DNA of 64,000 bases from Alitta virens (GCA_932294295.1 OW028573.1:3886001-3950000); one strand, 5' to 3'; shown: positions 34,373 to 47,649, numbered from the stretch's first letter. Numbers and translations are program-made. Notes: a model not told the origin generated them from the sequence alone.

Positions 34373-34611
34373 CGCGGAATACAGCATGACTTGCATCAAT
34401 AGCCTCCCATATATACTGATAGGGATCTCAACACACCATGCCAGCCAGACCCCAATTCGTAAGTAGGTCAAGGGATTCTCATAAATTAAGACACTGCAAT
34501 AATAATCAGTAGTTTTGGCCATGTTATTGTCATGGTGCAAAAAACAAAAACAAAAACTGAAGAATACGAAGTCGCAACTATGATCATAATTCTTAAATCG
34601 AAATGCTCTAA

Positions 34612-34674
34612 AAGGGATTTAAACTAAGGGAACTTGTGATTCACAGGCAAGAATGCTATCCATTACACCAGCAA
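34612..34674 (-). repeat. tRNA-like remnant
   Basis: The minus strand reads TTGCTGGTGTAATGGATAGC (A-box-like) and, after about 30 nt, TTAGTTTAAATCCC (weak B box). No cloverleaf closes. Probably a SINE or tRNA-pseudogene shard like those at 54.4 and 54.8 kb. Confidence 0.4.
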
Positions 34675-36123
34675 GTCAATCTGATTTGTACGTGATGCAG
34701 GGCCCTACCTGGAATTGCGCAAGCCATTCCATTGCCTGTTATTTGACAACTTCATGTGGCTATCAAGCCTGGCTGGGTTTTTATTTAGACTCCTAGTTCA
34801 ATCATCAAACTTGCCAGATACATTTATTTGTTAAAACATTAACCACAGAAACATGTTTATCATGCAAATTACATATACATTGATACTAAACATGACATAC
34901 ATTATGCTATTCACTGTCACCTCCTACAGTAGAATTGGTATTGATATTGATTGGTTTAGTGTTTAAAGTCATATACAAGAAAGGCATGGTCGCTTTGCAG
35001 ACCCTAGATAAACTCCATGTACTGTACATGTGACAACAATGGATTATTAGTAAATTGATATCTATATCATTATCAAAGTTGCTCAAAAAACATTTCACAC
35101 ATCTAAGAAACACCATCTGAGTTTTCCCTGTGTGCTTTCTATTGATTTGGAATGTGTTTAACATCATCAATTGCAATTGGTAGGATGGCGTTTGTGTACT
35201 ATGTGGCCATTTGCTGAGGGTTTGCTGCTGCGCAGCCGATGTTCTGAGTAAACATTGTTTCTTTCTCAATTTGGGGAGAATGGTTATACATATCACATCG
35301 CATTAGTATTAATTCCTCTTTATTGTCTAATGTAACTCCAAAGGATCAAAATTTTTGCATATAATCGAAATTTATTGAAACTTTGGGGAAAGGTGCTTAT
35401 GTGAAGTAAGGCAGACTTCGAAGATTGGGATTTCACAGCATTACAAGGGATTTTTGAGCCTAATCTTCCACAAACAAGTCTGGAGCGTCCAAAAACTGAA
35501 ACCAAATAAGATTCACAAGATTTATCTTTCCCTTGTCGAGTATTTGATGTACTTTTCGACAGAGGCAACTGTATCCTCAGACTGAGGACCTCAGTGGATG
35601 GTGTGAACACATGCAAGCCTTGACCAAGTATCCTTGTTCCAAATGAGTTATTTGTATCCTGGGATACTAACACTACATGGCAGTACTACGTACTTTCAAA
35701 TACATATGTAGATACGTACAATGTAGGGACTATTGACACAAGGTCCAATTATTACAACATTGGAAAATGTGTCCAGTGAATTTCTTGTGCACGTACATTT
35801 ACTGAAATGGTACTAACTTAGAATATTATGCATACAAAGGAACCACGCCACTAAGACCACCACCCTTGTTAATTTACAGCAGTCTTAATAACGAGGTGAT
35901 CCTGTTTTGAGTTTTGCTTGCTGGAAGTGTCAGACTAAATGTTGGTCTTACTGTATTTATCAATTACTGCCATTTCACTAACTACGTACACAAAGCTGAA
36001 TTGCACTCGAATCGGTGAAGAGCACTATAAGATGCGTCAGGTAGGTCAATTTGCACGCAATAAAAAGGCTCTTGATGTATCCACCGAAGTGAAACCAGAA
36101 ATTTATTACCAGCGTGGATGTTG
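34675..36123. other. Intergenic, no gene seen
   Basis: Two minus-strand ORFs of 117-129 codons (35320-35673, 34907-35296) show no motif, no biased codon use and no splice context. I treat them as chance. Confidence 0.5.
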
Positions 36124-36284
36124 GTAGGTGGCTGGATTAGGGCTTTACATTGTATTCTGCACCTGATGGGCTAATTAGGACAGGCAGGGACCATGGCAAT
36201 GAGATGATGGATGAAACAGCCATTCAACTTAGGCTCGACTGGGAATCGAATCCCAGACCCAGTGGTTGGCAGCCCAGCGCGCAC
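36124..36284 (-). mobile_element. SINE family 1 copy
   Basis: The minus strand carries GGGATTCGATTCCC (B box), GAATGGCTGTTTCATCC, CTCATTGCCATGGTCCCTGC and AGCCCATCAGGTGCAGAATA. The 5' A box is partly lost. Confidence 0.8.
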
Positions 36285-36289
36285 CAGCG

Positions 36290-38325
36290 TGGACGTAGTC
36301 AGTGAAATATTAGCACTCCGTCAACTACAGTACTAAACTTTGTAAGTGGTTTTAACGAAGCTACAACTATCCATATCCATTAAATTCACCTGCTGCAGAA
36401 TGGCATGACAGCAGCTAACTGTAAAGTATATAGAATATTTTCATGTTAAAATCTGCATACATATTATTACATACACTAAGCGTCAGGTTTATTGCACACA
36501 AAAATATTATCGGATCACTGAATTTTTTTGACCCTGTGTCATCCAGTTATACATAATTGAATGACAGACAATGTGCATAATTAAAAACAGACATTAGGAT
36601 GGGGTGGTCTTGGGACTTTGCACAGTATGTAAATGGATTGGTTATATAATAAATGATATGCATTTTGGCGCTCAATAACCAACGTAGTATATTGTATTAT
36701 CAAGGGGGGAAAGGAGGCCAAGACTTAGCTTAACATGTAAAAGGTATTTCAATGCCTACAAAGTAAGTCTATTTGTCAGCAAGCAATTGGTTAAATGACA
36801 TATCTTGAAATTGTGTTTCGTTTTAGGAAGAGTGCGAGCAAGATGATACACCAATTCGGGCAGTTCGAGGGGCGAGATGAAACACTTTAATTTTACCCTG
36901 CAATATCAATAAACAAAACGTATTGTATTTATTTATATTTTTCCATATCAAACAACAATTAAGCAGATTGCATAAGCTATTTGGGCTAACATATGACCCT
37001 ATTTTGACAATTCACTGTTGATATTCGAGCGCCCAGGACAATGACTGACAGGTCAATAACAGAAATATGCATATGTGACAAAAATGTAACAAATTTATCA
37101 ATTGGGGCATTTAGGATAATGGTTGACAAGCCAATAGCAGGAATCATTGTGACAACAAAAGAATGTAACAAGTTTATCACTTGGTACATATGGGCAGGAA
37201 ATGTTTCATCTGGGGAGGTGTTTTTTTCAGAATGTGGCTCAGTGATATTCAAACAGCATTGTGACCAGGAAACGGGTAGAAACTGCCTTCCAAGATGCCA
37301 CGGTAATCTCTGTTACCACCTTTAACTTGTTCAAAGTATTTTCTGAATTTTTCATTTATTTGTCATTGGTGATTCTTTTAAGGGAAATACAAATTTCCCT
37401 GTTTTCCTTGCTTGATACAGCATATGGCGTCACTTAAAGAACATGATTTACATTTATCAACAGATGGCAGCAGCAACAAATATGTAAATTATGCAAATTA
37501 ACTGTGATGGGTCATATTGCCCTATGTTTCATTTTGCCTTCTCTCCTCTTTAGTGGGGTTCAAAGTTAATGTACATGTTTTGCTCGTTTACTTATCTACA
37601 GTAAATGAATTAATTTTTTTGAAGGTCTAACAGAATAATTACATGCTCATGACAAGCAGGCAATTCAGAAAAATTGCCTAAACTAAAAAGAATATGAATA
37701 TATTTCTCTTTTATTTTTAAGAGAAGATTTCTTAAGTCCATACTTAGCCTATTGGTTACATAGTTTAACCAATCATTTTGTTTACTAGGTAAACTAGCAA
37801 AGAAGGTCCATAACTAGGTCTCTTGGCTTATACACTGTTAAAGTTTCTGTGTATTTTCCTGATGCCAACTTTTATCACATAATAGCTGATAAAGAAATTC
37901 AATTCCATATAATATATTATTATAAAAAAAACAATCCTGACTTCCATTTCCAACATTCAAATTGATTTATGCATAGTTTTTACCCATTTATATTGTGATA
38001 TAATCTCTTAATCATACAAGCTGTTTAAAGGTCTAATGGCAGGTATTACCTTCAGTTAATATATTTTCACAGTCAGTTCTTATGCATATGTCCATTAAGC
38101 AAAAGCATGTGTTATTCCAATGACTAAACTGATTTTGAAATTGACTTCAGTCTCATGACCTTAATAAGCTTCATAACAAGGTTTTCCTTATCTGTCATTA
38201 AATTTAAGGAATTCAAGCTTGTGGGGGTCATTGTCCTATAGATGATTAGCTAAAAGAGCTATGTAACATTTTAGACATTTTTATAGACATTTTGACATGT
38301 GTCTAGAATGACCGGACCCCATAGC
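36290..38325. other. Intergenic, with an imperfect tandem duplication
   Basis: No gene. At 37038-37190 a unit of about 79 bp occurs twice with roughly 75% identity (ACTGACAGGTCAATAACAG / GTTGACAAGCCAATAGCAG, then GTAACAA(A/G)TTTATCA). Confidence 0.55.
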
Positions 38326-38329
38326 AATT

Positions 38330-38645
38330 TTATCAGTAGAACTGATCAATATCTTGGAAAAGTCATATATTTATCGTGAATCTGTGCTTCGGAATGATTT
38401 ACCAAAAGAAATTCAGGAATTCTTGACTCATGATCAATTTAAACGTCAGGCAAAATTGTTATTAAGCGAATTGATAAAAAAAATGTTAAAATGTGTCTAA
38501 ATGTGCAAACGGTTACAATTGTTTTTTTTATATTTTATCCAATTGTTTTTATTGTACTTTTTATTCTGGGCCACATGAAAAACCTCTCGAGGATGTGTCA
38601 CCCAGCCTAAATATTAAAAAAAATTAAAATAAAAAAAAAATTTAA
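38330..38645 (+). mobile_element. 5'-truncated LINE C-terminus and 3' UTR
   Basis: The frame reads YIYRESVLRNDLPKEIQEF, then HDQFKRQAKLLL, stop at 38498-38500. This resembles the LWNSLPxxI...FKxxLK end of CR1/jockey-type ORFs. The 3' UTR has a hairpin (CTGGGCCACAT ... ATGTGTCACCCAG) and ends in an A-rich tail. It is a different family from the 30-33 kb element. Confidence 0.55.
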
Positions 38646-38649
38646 ATTC

Positions 38650-41600
38650 TATCTTAGAACCATAGTCATTGTCATGTGTGAAGATGACTCCTTTCTGAGT
38701 CGGAAACATATCACCTATAAATGACTAAGGCTGGTTGCATTGTTAGTTAAAAGTTGACTAACCTGTTAGTAAAAATGTCTATAGGAGGTCAGTCATTGCA
38801 GACGCATGCCAATTGTCTGATATCTAACTCAGAAAGATTACCAGAGAAAATCTCAACATGTATCTACGTCAAAACAGTATCTACGTCAAAACAGATATGT
38901 CATGACAAATTTTCCCCAGGGGTTTCCTTTACAGGCCCCAGCAACTTCTCATATGCACTTCTTATATCAATAGGTAACTTCCTCCTCCATTAAATGACAT
39001 AGATGTTTATCGCACATTCGTAGATCAATCAGCCACATCGCAAAGCATTCCAAATTTAATGATAGTCTCCTTGCTGGATCATGACGATTCTGCAAACGCT
39101 GGAATTCCTATTATAGTGCAAAATTGCAGACGGTACAATGCCACTGTTTCATGTGTACGCACCGATATCAACTGACTGAATTGACATTGGAAATCTCTGA
39201 GTGAAAGGTCAATCCAGGGCTCCAGGCAGCTAGACATTTTGAATGTGCCTGGAATGACTGACTGCTCATTGACATTTTTGACACATATTCAGCTTTGTCT
39301 GACAACTTAATCAGTCCTATTCGATTTTATGCATGCCAGTGACGTAGTACTTTGTCAAAAACATGTCACTTCAGAATACATTGACAAGGACTGATCACCT
39401 TGCTAGATAGGCCTTAAGCTGACTACTGACGCTCTTGTTTTAGTGAAAATCTGTTTGGGGTGTCAGTGTTTCTGAAGCCATCAAAATGCTATGGAGTTAT
39501 AGATGGATAGATAGATACATAGATAGTGGGAAGTGCAGCCCTCTTAGGCAAGTTCATGCCACTAGAGAGGATGAGTCCACCTATGTTATACATTTACCCT
39601 ATAGGATCCATAATACATATGTACTTTTATTTCGGTCATATTTGATCCTAAAAAGCTTCGGGCATTACAAAATGGACTGAAATGTTGTTGATAAATCTAA
39701 CCCCAACTTTCTAACCATTAAAAACCCCTCTTTGGACCAACCTATTTTTTGCAGTGAGACTTTTTAGCCACATTGTCATAATCATGGCCATTTGTCACAG
39801 TCACGGTTAGCTAGTGTTATTGTTTAACGCCTCATCAGCACCTGAGTGGACTATGTAGAGGCTCTCTAGGGTAAGATTGATTATCTATAGTTGGTAGTAG
39901 AAACCAGAAGCATGCAAAAAATCAATAAGTGTCTACGTTGGATAGCTGGAGCAGCTTGTGCAATGCGCACTGTCCTGTTTTAGCCACTGGGGATAGAGGA
40001 CTTCACCCCAAGTGTTTCCACCCTCGCCACGTGGAGGCCCAGGACCTTCGAGGGCGTCACGGTCACAGAGAAGTAGCAGAAATTAAATTGATGGAGAATG
40101 TGGCAAACTTCAAGTTATTTCTCTCCCAGAAGTGTTTTTAACAGCAGCTAGAAAGTTGGGATTTGACTTGTTGCTAAAATTTATGTCCATTTTGTGCTGC
40201 TCCATGCATTTATCACAGATGGACATTTTGTTTTTGTATATGTAATCGAGACGAGTTTCAGTGCATGGAGATCTGAAATTATTCATCATATTTTTCCAAT
40301 AAATAAAGAGAATGCAATAATCCAGTATACAGTACACATGCTCATGCAAAGTGAATAAAACTTTCATGCGTTTAATTTTTAATGTCAGTTTAGTGTGGAT
40401 TGCATCATGTAGGGCACAATCAAACATAAATACCATGTGTTAAACAGGAAATTGATCATAAAGCGTCTTAATATTTAATATCATTTTGGTAATCAAGTTG
40501 AAACATGCATGCACGAAGCTCCTTTATAATTTCCGGGATTTTTATATTCAAATCATAGAATTTCTTGAGTTTTGAGGAAATTTCTAATTAATCGACCAGC
40601 CTTGTCTTCCCTTCGTTGTACTACGGATATCTCTAATCACATTAATTAATGGGATAGAATGAGGAGAAATTGATGCGCTTTTATGCAGAGAACTATGTTA
40701 AGTTGGTTTCCTCCTCCGCACGAGTGCAAAGGAGTCAGTCTTGGCCGCCATTATCACGTGACTTTGTGTCAGGATCCTGACATTTTGCTGATTGGCTGAT
40801 TCTTTTCTGGTGTTTGATTGGCTAATTCTTTGCGGGCATGTCCAAACCAACCTACCAGAGAGCACGACGCAATGACCAATCATAGCATGGCTTAGACTCA
40901 GCCATTCATAACCCATGTTAGAATTGCTAGCGACCAGTCTCACTACATTATATGAGATGCGGTACCAGTGCTAAGAACTATGTATGCATTGTCAATCCAA
41001 GTAACTAGACGTAAAACTCAAAAACAGATTACATTTAATTGCAGCAATTTTCAGAGGTTTAAAGTTTGTTGGAAAAGTGGACATTTGATATAATAAATAA
41101 CATTTTGACAATGTAATACACACTAGCTTGGCGAAAAGGAAGAACAACGATGATGAATAATGGCTAAATTTCAATTGGTTCATGACGTCAAATGAAAATG
41201 TAAACCACGAAGTGTCCCCAAACCAGAGAACCATGACACCCATTTATGTTGGGAATGGCCATCAGGCATGCCTTGCCGTGGATGTTAAGCTGATGTAATG
41301 CCGAACAAATCGACCAAGGATGAAAATAAACACACGTTACGCCTCTTACGCCAATTACCAGAATGTCCAGTGAGCAGAATGATGGCTGCCATGGAATCCC
41401 AACAAAAGCAAAAAAAAACACGAAGCAACAGATTTAGAAATTCTCATAGATTTTGAGTTTAGAAATTCCCATAGATAATAAGTCATTGTAGGTATTTGTT
41501 GGACTGAACTTTAAACTTCAATTGCAATGGATTCCCAGTTCAATAAGCTCTTTGGATATCATTGTCGCTGATTGCAATTGGCGAGTGTTGGCTGTTGGGG

Positions 41601-41723
41601 TTTAATTGCTCAATGCATTAACTGGGTAAAATATTTGATTTTACACTCATTGAACACATCAATGACCTTGTTGTTATTAGAGATAGGTTGGAAATTGACG
41701 AATGGAATTTTACTAAGCAAGAG
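38650..41723. other. Intergenic with a CCAAT/E-box island
   Basis: No gene was established. The part at 38740-38800 (GTTGACTAACCTGTTAGT, GGTCAGTCATT) is related to 61400-61470, a dispersed repeat. A GATA microsatellite lies at about 39504-39528. The promoter-like island is listed separately. Confidence 0.45.
40690..40930. promoter_or_regulatory. Promoter-like island with CCAAT boxes, E-box and GCCGCCAT
   Basis: Unusually GC/CpG-containing for the region. It holds three CCAAT boxes (minus at 40791 and 40816, plus at 40876), CACGTGAC at 40756-40763 and GGCCGCCATT at 40743-40752, a YY1-type core. On the minus strand ATGGCGGCC opens a 17-codon ORF (MAAKTDSFALVRRRKPT) with no good donor, so no gene can be attached. 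It may be an orphan promoter, a small transcript or a repeat end. Confidence 0.35.
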
Positions 41724-41861
41724 GTGGTGGGTGGGTGATTAGGGCTTAACGTCCTGTATTTCTGCACCAGGTGGGCTAATTAGGTCAGGCGGAGAGGAAG
41801 GATGAAACAGCCATCCAACTTAGGCTCGACCAGGAATCGAACCCGGGACCCAGCGGTTGGA
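41724..41861 (-). mobile_element. SINE family 1 copy
   Basis: The minus strand has CCGGGTTCGATTCC (B box), GGATGGCTGTTTCATCC and AGCCCACCTGGTGCAGAAAT, with an internal deletion compared with 26.7 kb. Confidence 0.8.
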
Positions 41862-42683
41862 AGGATATATTGTACAGAGGCAGTGCTATAGTATATACAG
41901 GGTGATTTTATTTTACTTTTATTATAACTCTTTTGTTTAAAGATATATAATAATTGCAATAACTGTGTAAAATGTTGGTGGTGGCTTGGTCAGCCTATGC
42001 TGTTGATGATGGAGGCTCGAGACAGCCTTCGAGTACACTACTCGATTTCGAAGGAAAGAGCAGCATCCATACTTAGTTCTTGACCGATAGAAAGGCCTAA
42101 TAACAGGCTATAGCATTGAATGTGGTCAGTTTCCCCTAGTTTGAGCAGAACCACTGCATCAGTCTATTAGCGGTTTGCACCTATCTGCGTAATGATTCAC
42201 TTAGCATCACTGGAATTGGAAATGGCACATGGCATCTTCTTACTCAAGCATGACACCCGAGTGTGGAGTTAAGGCTGTAACCTGGGGGATGTCTGGAGAG
42301 GCATTTAATAAGAGCAAGGTGGAAATTGAGAGGAGGCTGAAAAGCTTTGCAACTACATCCAAAAACTTAATTCACGAATGCAGCAGCTCTTAATGATGAT
42401 TGATGCCGCTTCTGCGCACAAATTACTCTGAACCATTATACATGTCGAAGCAAAGCACTTAAGTTTAATTATTGCTGCAAATATAATTCTTAGTTGTGCT
42501 CCTTCAACATAAAAGTTAACTTTTTTTTTAACCATTTGCTCTCTCTTTTCTATCCGTCATACTCTTCTCTTTACTAACTTTCTAATCTTCATTCATTTCA
42601 TTTCATACTTTCATCACCTCACCTAAATAGCGAGCACAACCATGTGGCATAAAGCTCATGAGTGAGTGTGCCTCTGGTACAAG

Positions 42684-42857
42684 TGCTGGGTGGGGGCCTA
42701 GCTCAGTGGTAGCGTGCTGGGCTTCCAACCACTGGGTCCCGGGTTCAATTCCCAGTCGATACTATGTTGGATGGCTGTTTCATCCTTCGTCTCATTGCCA
42801 TGGCCCATCAGGTGCAGAAATACAGGCCATAAAGCCCTAATCCACCACCACCACAAC
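42684..42857 (+). mobile_element. SINE family 1 copy
   Basis: GGGGCCTAGCTCAGTGGTAG (A box), CGGGTTCAATTCCC (B box), TTGGATGGCTGTTTCATCC, GTGCAGAAATACAGG and AAAGCCCTAAT, with a (CCA)n tail. One of the best-preserved heads. Confidence 0.85.
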
Positions 42858-43000
42858 GCCCCTAGTCCAAGTACGTAGACGTATAATGTCAGATGATACA
42901 AGGGGTGTTCTCTGTGCCCGCAAACCTGGGTTGTTACAGCACCCTGGCATGTGTTGACAAGCAGTTGAGTGTATATGATAAGCACGTTGCCTAGTATCTA

Positions 43001-43321
43001 CAGCTGGGTGGCCTAATGGTAAAGGCATCTGCCAATTCCACATTGGCCAGTTCTGCTGAAGGTCCAGGGACCCGGGTTTGATCCCAGGCCCGGGCACTCT
43101 TCATAAGCTACATCCCAGCTGGATGTAGATCGCATAAGACGTTAAATTGGAGGTGCCTTGTACTCATGTCCATGCTGAGGCAAGTAGAAGTCCCCACCGA
43201 TGGGGTAAATGTGTAACATGGTGTGGACTCCCAAGCCTTATCATTTCATCATTGTGGTTGCTTCTGGCAGCTGGTCATATAAGCTGACTAAGCCTCACCC
43301 CCAGTAGCGTTGAGACATGGC
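43001..43321 (+). mobile_element. SINE family 2, near-complete copy
   Basis: CAGCTGGGTGGCCTAATGGT, GGGTTTGATCCCAGGCCCGG, GACGTTAAATTGGAGGTGCC, ATGGGGTAAATGTGTAACAT and GCAGCTGGTCATATAAGCTG; same order and length as the copy at 18.2 kb. Confidence 0.85.
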
Positions 43322-43453
43322 CCGTCACATACATGGCCCCACTTTGGACACTGTCACCCCATGTCAGTTTGAACACCTTCTTAACACAGAGGTTATCACT
43401 ATCTATACTAACCATTCACTGTCGTGTAGATTATTTGTGACTACATTTTGCAG

Positions 43454-43612
43454 TGGCAAGGATAGCTGAGTGATCAAATTGGTTAAACACGTCTAAAAGA
43501 CCCACCAATGAGCTAACTTTATAACATGGTGTACACCATTATCGTTTCATCACTTCGTCTGCCTAAGCAATTGGTCATAGGAGCTGAATAAAAATCCATC
43601 AGGTGATATATC
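43454..43612 (+). mobile_element. SINE family 2 fragment, internally deleted
   Basis: TAGCTGAGTGATCAAA head remnant, then TAAAAGACCCACC, ATAACATGGTGTACACC and CTAAGCAATTGGTCATAGGA, matching the family 2 body with a central deletion. Confidence 0.6.
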
Positions 43613-44195
43613 AGCAAAACAAAACAAACAAACAAACAGAAAAACACCCATGTTCTGACTTTGTAAGAACCAACAAAGCATTCGGGTACATGCTTCACAT
43701 TGACCCAAGGCTCGAGTCGATCCCAACAATATTTTACATGGTCCGAGCTTCCATTATATCTTGGAAGAAATGTTTCCAATATATATTGCTATTCATACTT
43801 TCACAACTGGTATAGAGTGCAACAATAAATTTAAAAATACAACAAAATGCGAGTTACACATGTACGAAAGGAACCAATTATCTACAACTGATTTTGACAA
43901 ATCCGATTTTCAGCCACCAGAAAACCAGACACCACAGTATAATTTTCCCTTCCAGTTTGAAGCTATTCAGTTTGAAGCTATTGCGGTCTTAATCAAAAAA
44001 GTTTCCAACAGAAGCTACTGCCATTGTTATGGCTTCAGAGTCAAGTTGCCCTTGGGACAAACTGACAGTGTAATTAGCAACAGAACAAAGCCTACGACAT
44101 TTGGATTAGTGAATTATTACATTTAAAAAGAGACGTTCAGAGGCGGATCCAAAACATTCTGCAAGGGAGCAGTGGTGTGCCTGCTCGGCTGGAGG

Positions 44196-44285
44196 GGGTT
44201 CATGAGTGCTAGATATTCATCGAATGAGACGTTAAATTGGAGGAGCCTTGTACTGGATGTCCATGCTGAGGCAAGTTAAACACCC
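44196..44285 (+). mobile_element. SINE family 2 fragment
   Basis: GAATGAGACGTTAAATTGGA, GGAGCCTTGTACTGGATGTC and CATGCTGAGGCAAGTTAA match the middle of family 2. Confidence 0.65.
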
Positions 44286-44289
44286 TCCC

Positions 44290-45752
44290 CCCCAAAGTAT
44301 CTGTACACTACGATACCCACAATCTGCGACCGTTTCATGTACTTTCTAACAATATTATTTTTTTTCAATTTTGTAATTTACTGTTTTAAACTTGTACATA
44401 TATGTTGAGTCTTATGAGAGGTACTGCTGTTTTCCTTAGTAACATTAAAGGCTGTAATTTTATTATTCAAATTTATTCAGTAGGCCTATATTATATGTTT
44501 AAGTTGTGCATTCCAACAAATTAGAAACTAATTATATAAAAATGGTCCCGATAATTCACAGTTAAATTGGAATCCTTAATTGACACATTGAAAACAGAAC
44601 ATCTGTCATCCTTTGTTTTAGTTTTTTTTTTCAGTATACACAATTCATGTGGAATAGTAGTAGTTTACGATTGCCCTTTTTAACGAAGGAATTTTAGTGC
44701 AAGGATGGGGTCAAACGAGTTTATGGAGAGAAAACAAGGCTAATATTTTCAAGAAGTTTGCTTGCCTGCTCGGAGATGTGGAACTTCTTGGTAGTTAGTC
44801 GCTCACTCCTTTAAAACTCACGAAATCAGCATCTGGTTACATTAATTTTGTCATTTAAGGACACCCTTATCCTGGGCCCCAGCAACTAGTATTTTCAAGT
44901 TGTGTGGAGCATCTGTTAAATTAACAGCAAGAGAAGTGAAAAACAAGTTAATTGGCTTTTGACACAGGCACTCAGTTCACAACCGAAACTGCTATGCGAA
45001 CATCACTTACAGGTTTCTGTTTTGCAGGAATTAATATCATTTCTTCGTGGTAACACGTGCGAATTACTCCTGGTATTAAATACAGGTGAACTACATGTAT
45101 CTAGTCACGTATAACCATTAAAGTTCTAAGATGACTCGATGTATGTAACTAGCGAATTAATTTCACAAGATAAGAGTTCATTAACAATAATTCATGTTGG
45201 ATCAGCAATGAATGCCATTTAATCATGGTCCCTGCATTTCTATGAAATGAAATATCGTCTATTCAATACCATTGGCCCACTGCCGCCTTAATATTGCTTG
45301 AATTAATGACAACTAGTGTATTAGGAAAACCTCGATAGGTCATTAACTACACGATAAGTGTTACCTAAGTATTGATAGTCGAACAGCTGGTGTTAACACC
45401 AAAAGGGTGCGGACATAAATGGAGAGATTTAAATACAGGCTTTTGTGATGGTGAATGCTTTACAATATGGGGATCTATTTTCGCTTAAATTCAGCATGAA
45501 GGTCCAACAATAATGAATTGATGAGCAGGTCTTGACTTGCCATTGTGTAGGGCTACTTAAATGTGCCTGGTCATCCTTTTAAGAAGCATCTCACACCAAG
45601 CCTCCTGTGAATTATTATGCATCCTGAACTATTACAGCACAAGAAAGGTGTATGACAGGCATAAGGTATATACCTGGACCCTAGGGAGCCAAGGCCTACA
45701 ACAGGAGCCAGCTCCACGCCACAACACCAAGCCAAAGCTGCATGGATCCTAG
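44290..45752. other. Intergenic; homeobox- and SOX-type sites dense near 44.9-45.45 kb
   Basis: No gene. From 44930 to 45430 the sequence is free of recognisable repeats and rich in TTAATTA-, CATTAAC- and ACAAT-like words plus CAGCTG, as in some enhancers. AT-richness alone could explain this. Confidence 0.25.
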
Positions 45753-45851
45753 ATGGCGCCACTAGTGCAAGTTATCTCTAGGCGCGTTGAGCTCATCTTC
45801 AGTCTCCTAGAAACCTCTACTGGTCGCCCGGAGCTACTGTTGTTCAGTCAG
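45753..45851 (+). CDS. Candidate first coding exon of an unidentified gene
   Basis: ATG in a fair Kozak context (AGATGGCG) opens 33 codons starting MAPLVQVISRRVELIF and ending ..PELLLFSQ, directly before a consensus donor CAG|GTGGGT. The stretch is GC-rich relative to its surroundings. No second exon was located to the right and the peptide is not recognised. It could equally be a chance ORF. Confidence 0.3.
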
Positions 45852-45859
45852 GTGGGTCA

Positions 45860-47649
45860 ATGTTTTGATATTTTTGATGTTTTGTTTTGTTATTCTCCAG
45901 TTATTGTTCAAAACATATAGTTCCTAATCATTGTCATATAATTGAAAGTCTGGCAATTTGTCAAACTCAATTAAGGTGTGATAAACTCACTCTTGAATTC
46001 AGGGTGCGGTAACTTCGTGTTTGTCGCACCCTTGTTTCAAAATTTTTGGTTGTCACAAATCCAGACTGCCACATTTTTGTCTCTTTTGCTCATTTTATTA
46101 GCTCAGTGGACACAAACATCTAACTGTAAACAAATGCGCTGCTGCGTGAAAATCAAAATTCTGAAAAAAGGAAAACTACATCTTGAGCACTTATTGTATT
46201 ATGCAACAAGCTACATTACCCACTATTTTCGCTTTTTCTCTTATTTTCTGTTGCCACTCTGAAACAGATTGAATCGAAATGCAAGTCATAGTTTATTAAA
46301 GTTTCCATGAGTTAAAGGTTTGCAAGTTGCTAGAACCCAAAAAACGTAGGCAGAAATAACAGGATTTCCGAAAGAAAAAAGTTATAAGCCAATAAACGCA
46401 ATTTCTCTTTCTCTCTCATGATCTACTTAAGTATGTATTGAATTAGTTCTTGAGTCACACTTTGGATATTTCCTATTCTGAAAGGCTTACAGAAAGAAAA
46501 AAAGTGCATGATATATTGGATTCTGTACACCTTAGGGAAATTCATGTACATGTATTGGATGAAGTGTGCTTGGATTACAAAGGATGTCATCAATTAACAG
46601 GGAAACTCCTTGACATAAGCATCCTGTGATTTATCATGTGAATAATAAAGGATGAAGCATGACACATTTAGATAGCGATGTCAATTGTGAGTAGAGCGAA
46701 ACATCGCTGTCATTTGCAAGCGCGCGAGGCAGTTTGTCTGACTAGGTTTTGAGGTTAGGGTGTGCTGATCAGATGGTGTGGGTATGATGCAAACAGGCAG
46801 AGATGAGCGATTCCCTATGGGGCTTCGTGTAAAACAAATGCGTTGCTCGAGGCATCTAGAGATAAATGATTTGTCACTATCTATTAGTCTTTTTGTATCA
46901 TTTTCTATTGGTATATCTATCATATGAAAGGTTATAGTAGTTGTCAGATGAGATGAATTTAATTAACTATAGTATCATAACAAGTCAGCTAGGCCACCCA
47001 AAATAAAAAACCAGTTCTATGGTAGGATTCAAAATAAATATCCATCTGTTTTTGTTTTTGTCTATGTGTGTGTTTTAATTCTTCGTATTTTTCCATAAAT
47101 GGCATGGAGCACCATAAAACGGACAGCCATTTTAGCGACAATTTCATATCCCGACTAGGTGACACAAAAACTTCTGGGAGAGAATAACTTGAAGTTTGCT
47201 GCATTGTGATCATAGAAGATGGCAAAAATATCTTTGCGAAGATAGGGACCTTGTGTTAGAAAGTTGGAAATTTGTGATTAGTATTATGTCTGTCCATATT
47301 GTGCCGCACTGTGATGTTTACAACAAAACATGACTGAAAAACAGGTGGGTATTTATTATGGGATCCTAAAATAAAATGGTTGAGGCATGCATTGGTATAA
47401 TGTTCATTCAAAGACAAACATATGGAAACATGCAGCTGATCCTTGCCATTTAGACAACCCTTGGTGAAAACTTTACTTTAATGGCGATGTGGTCTTAACA
47501 GAGAAGTATAATGGAAAGAATTTCAATATACTTGCGATGGATGCAGTTCCAATTACATGTTACGTGATATTTGTTTAAGGAGAAAAGGCATCATGTGAAC
47601 TCTGGGCATTTTGATGAAATATGAACACACACTAATGCAATCTTTACCC
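45860..47649. other. Intergenic, no gene seen
   Basis: AT-rich; no repeat or coding signal strong enough to name. Confidence 0.5.

Noticed and set aside
37041..37325. 94-codon plus-strand ORF
   Set aside because: It follows the tandem duplication at 37038-37190 and has no protein-like features.
43761..44126. 121-codon plus-strand ORF
   Set aside because: No motif, no codon bias, lies among SINE fragments.
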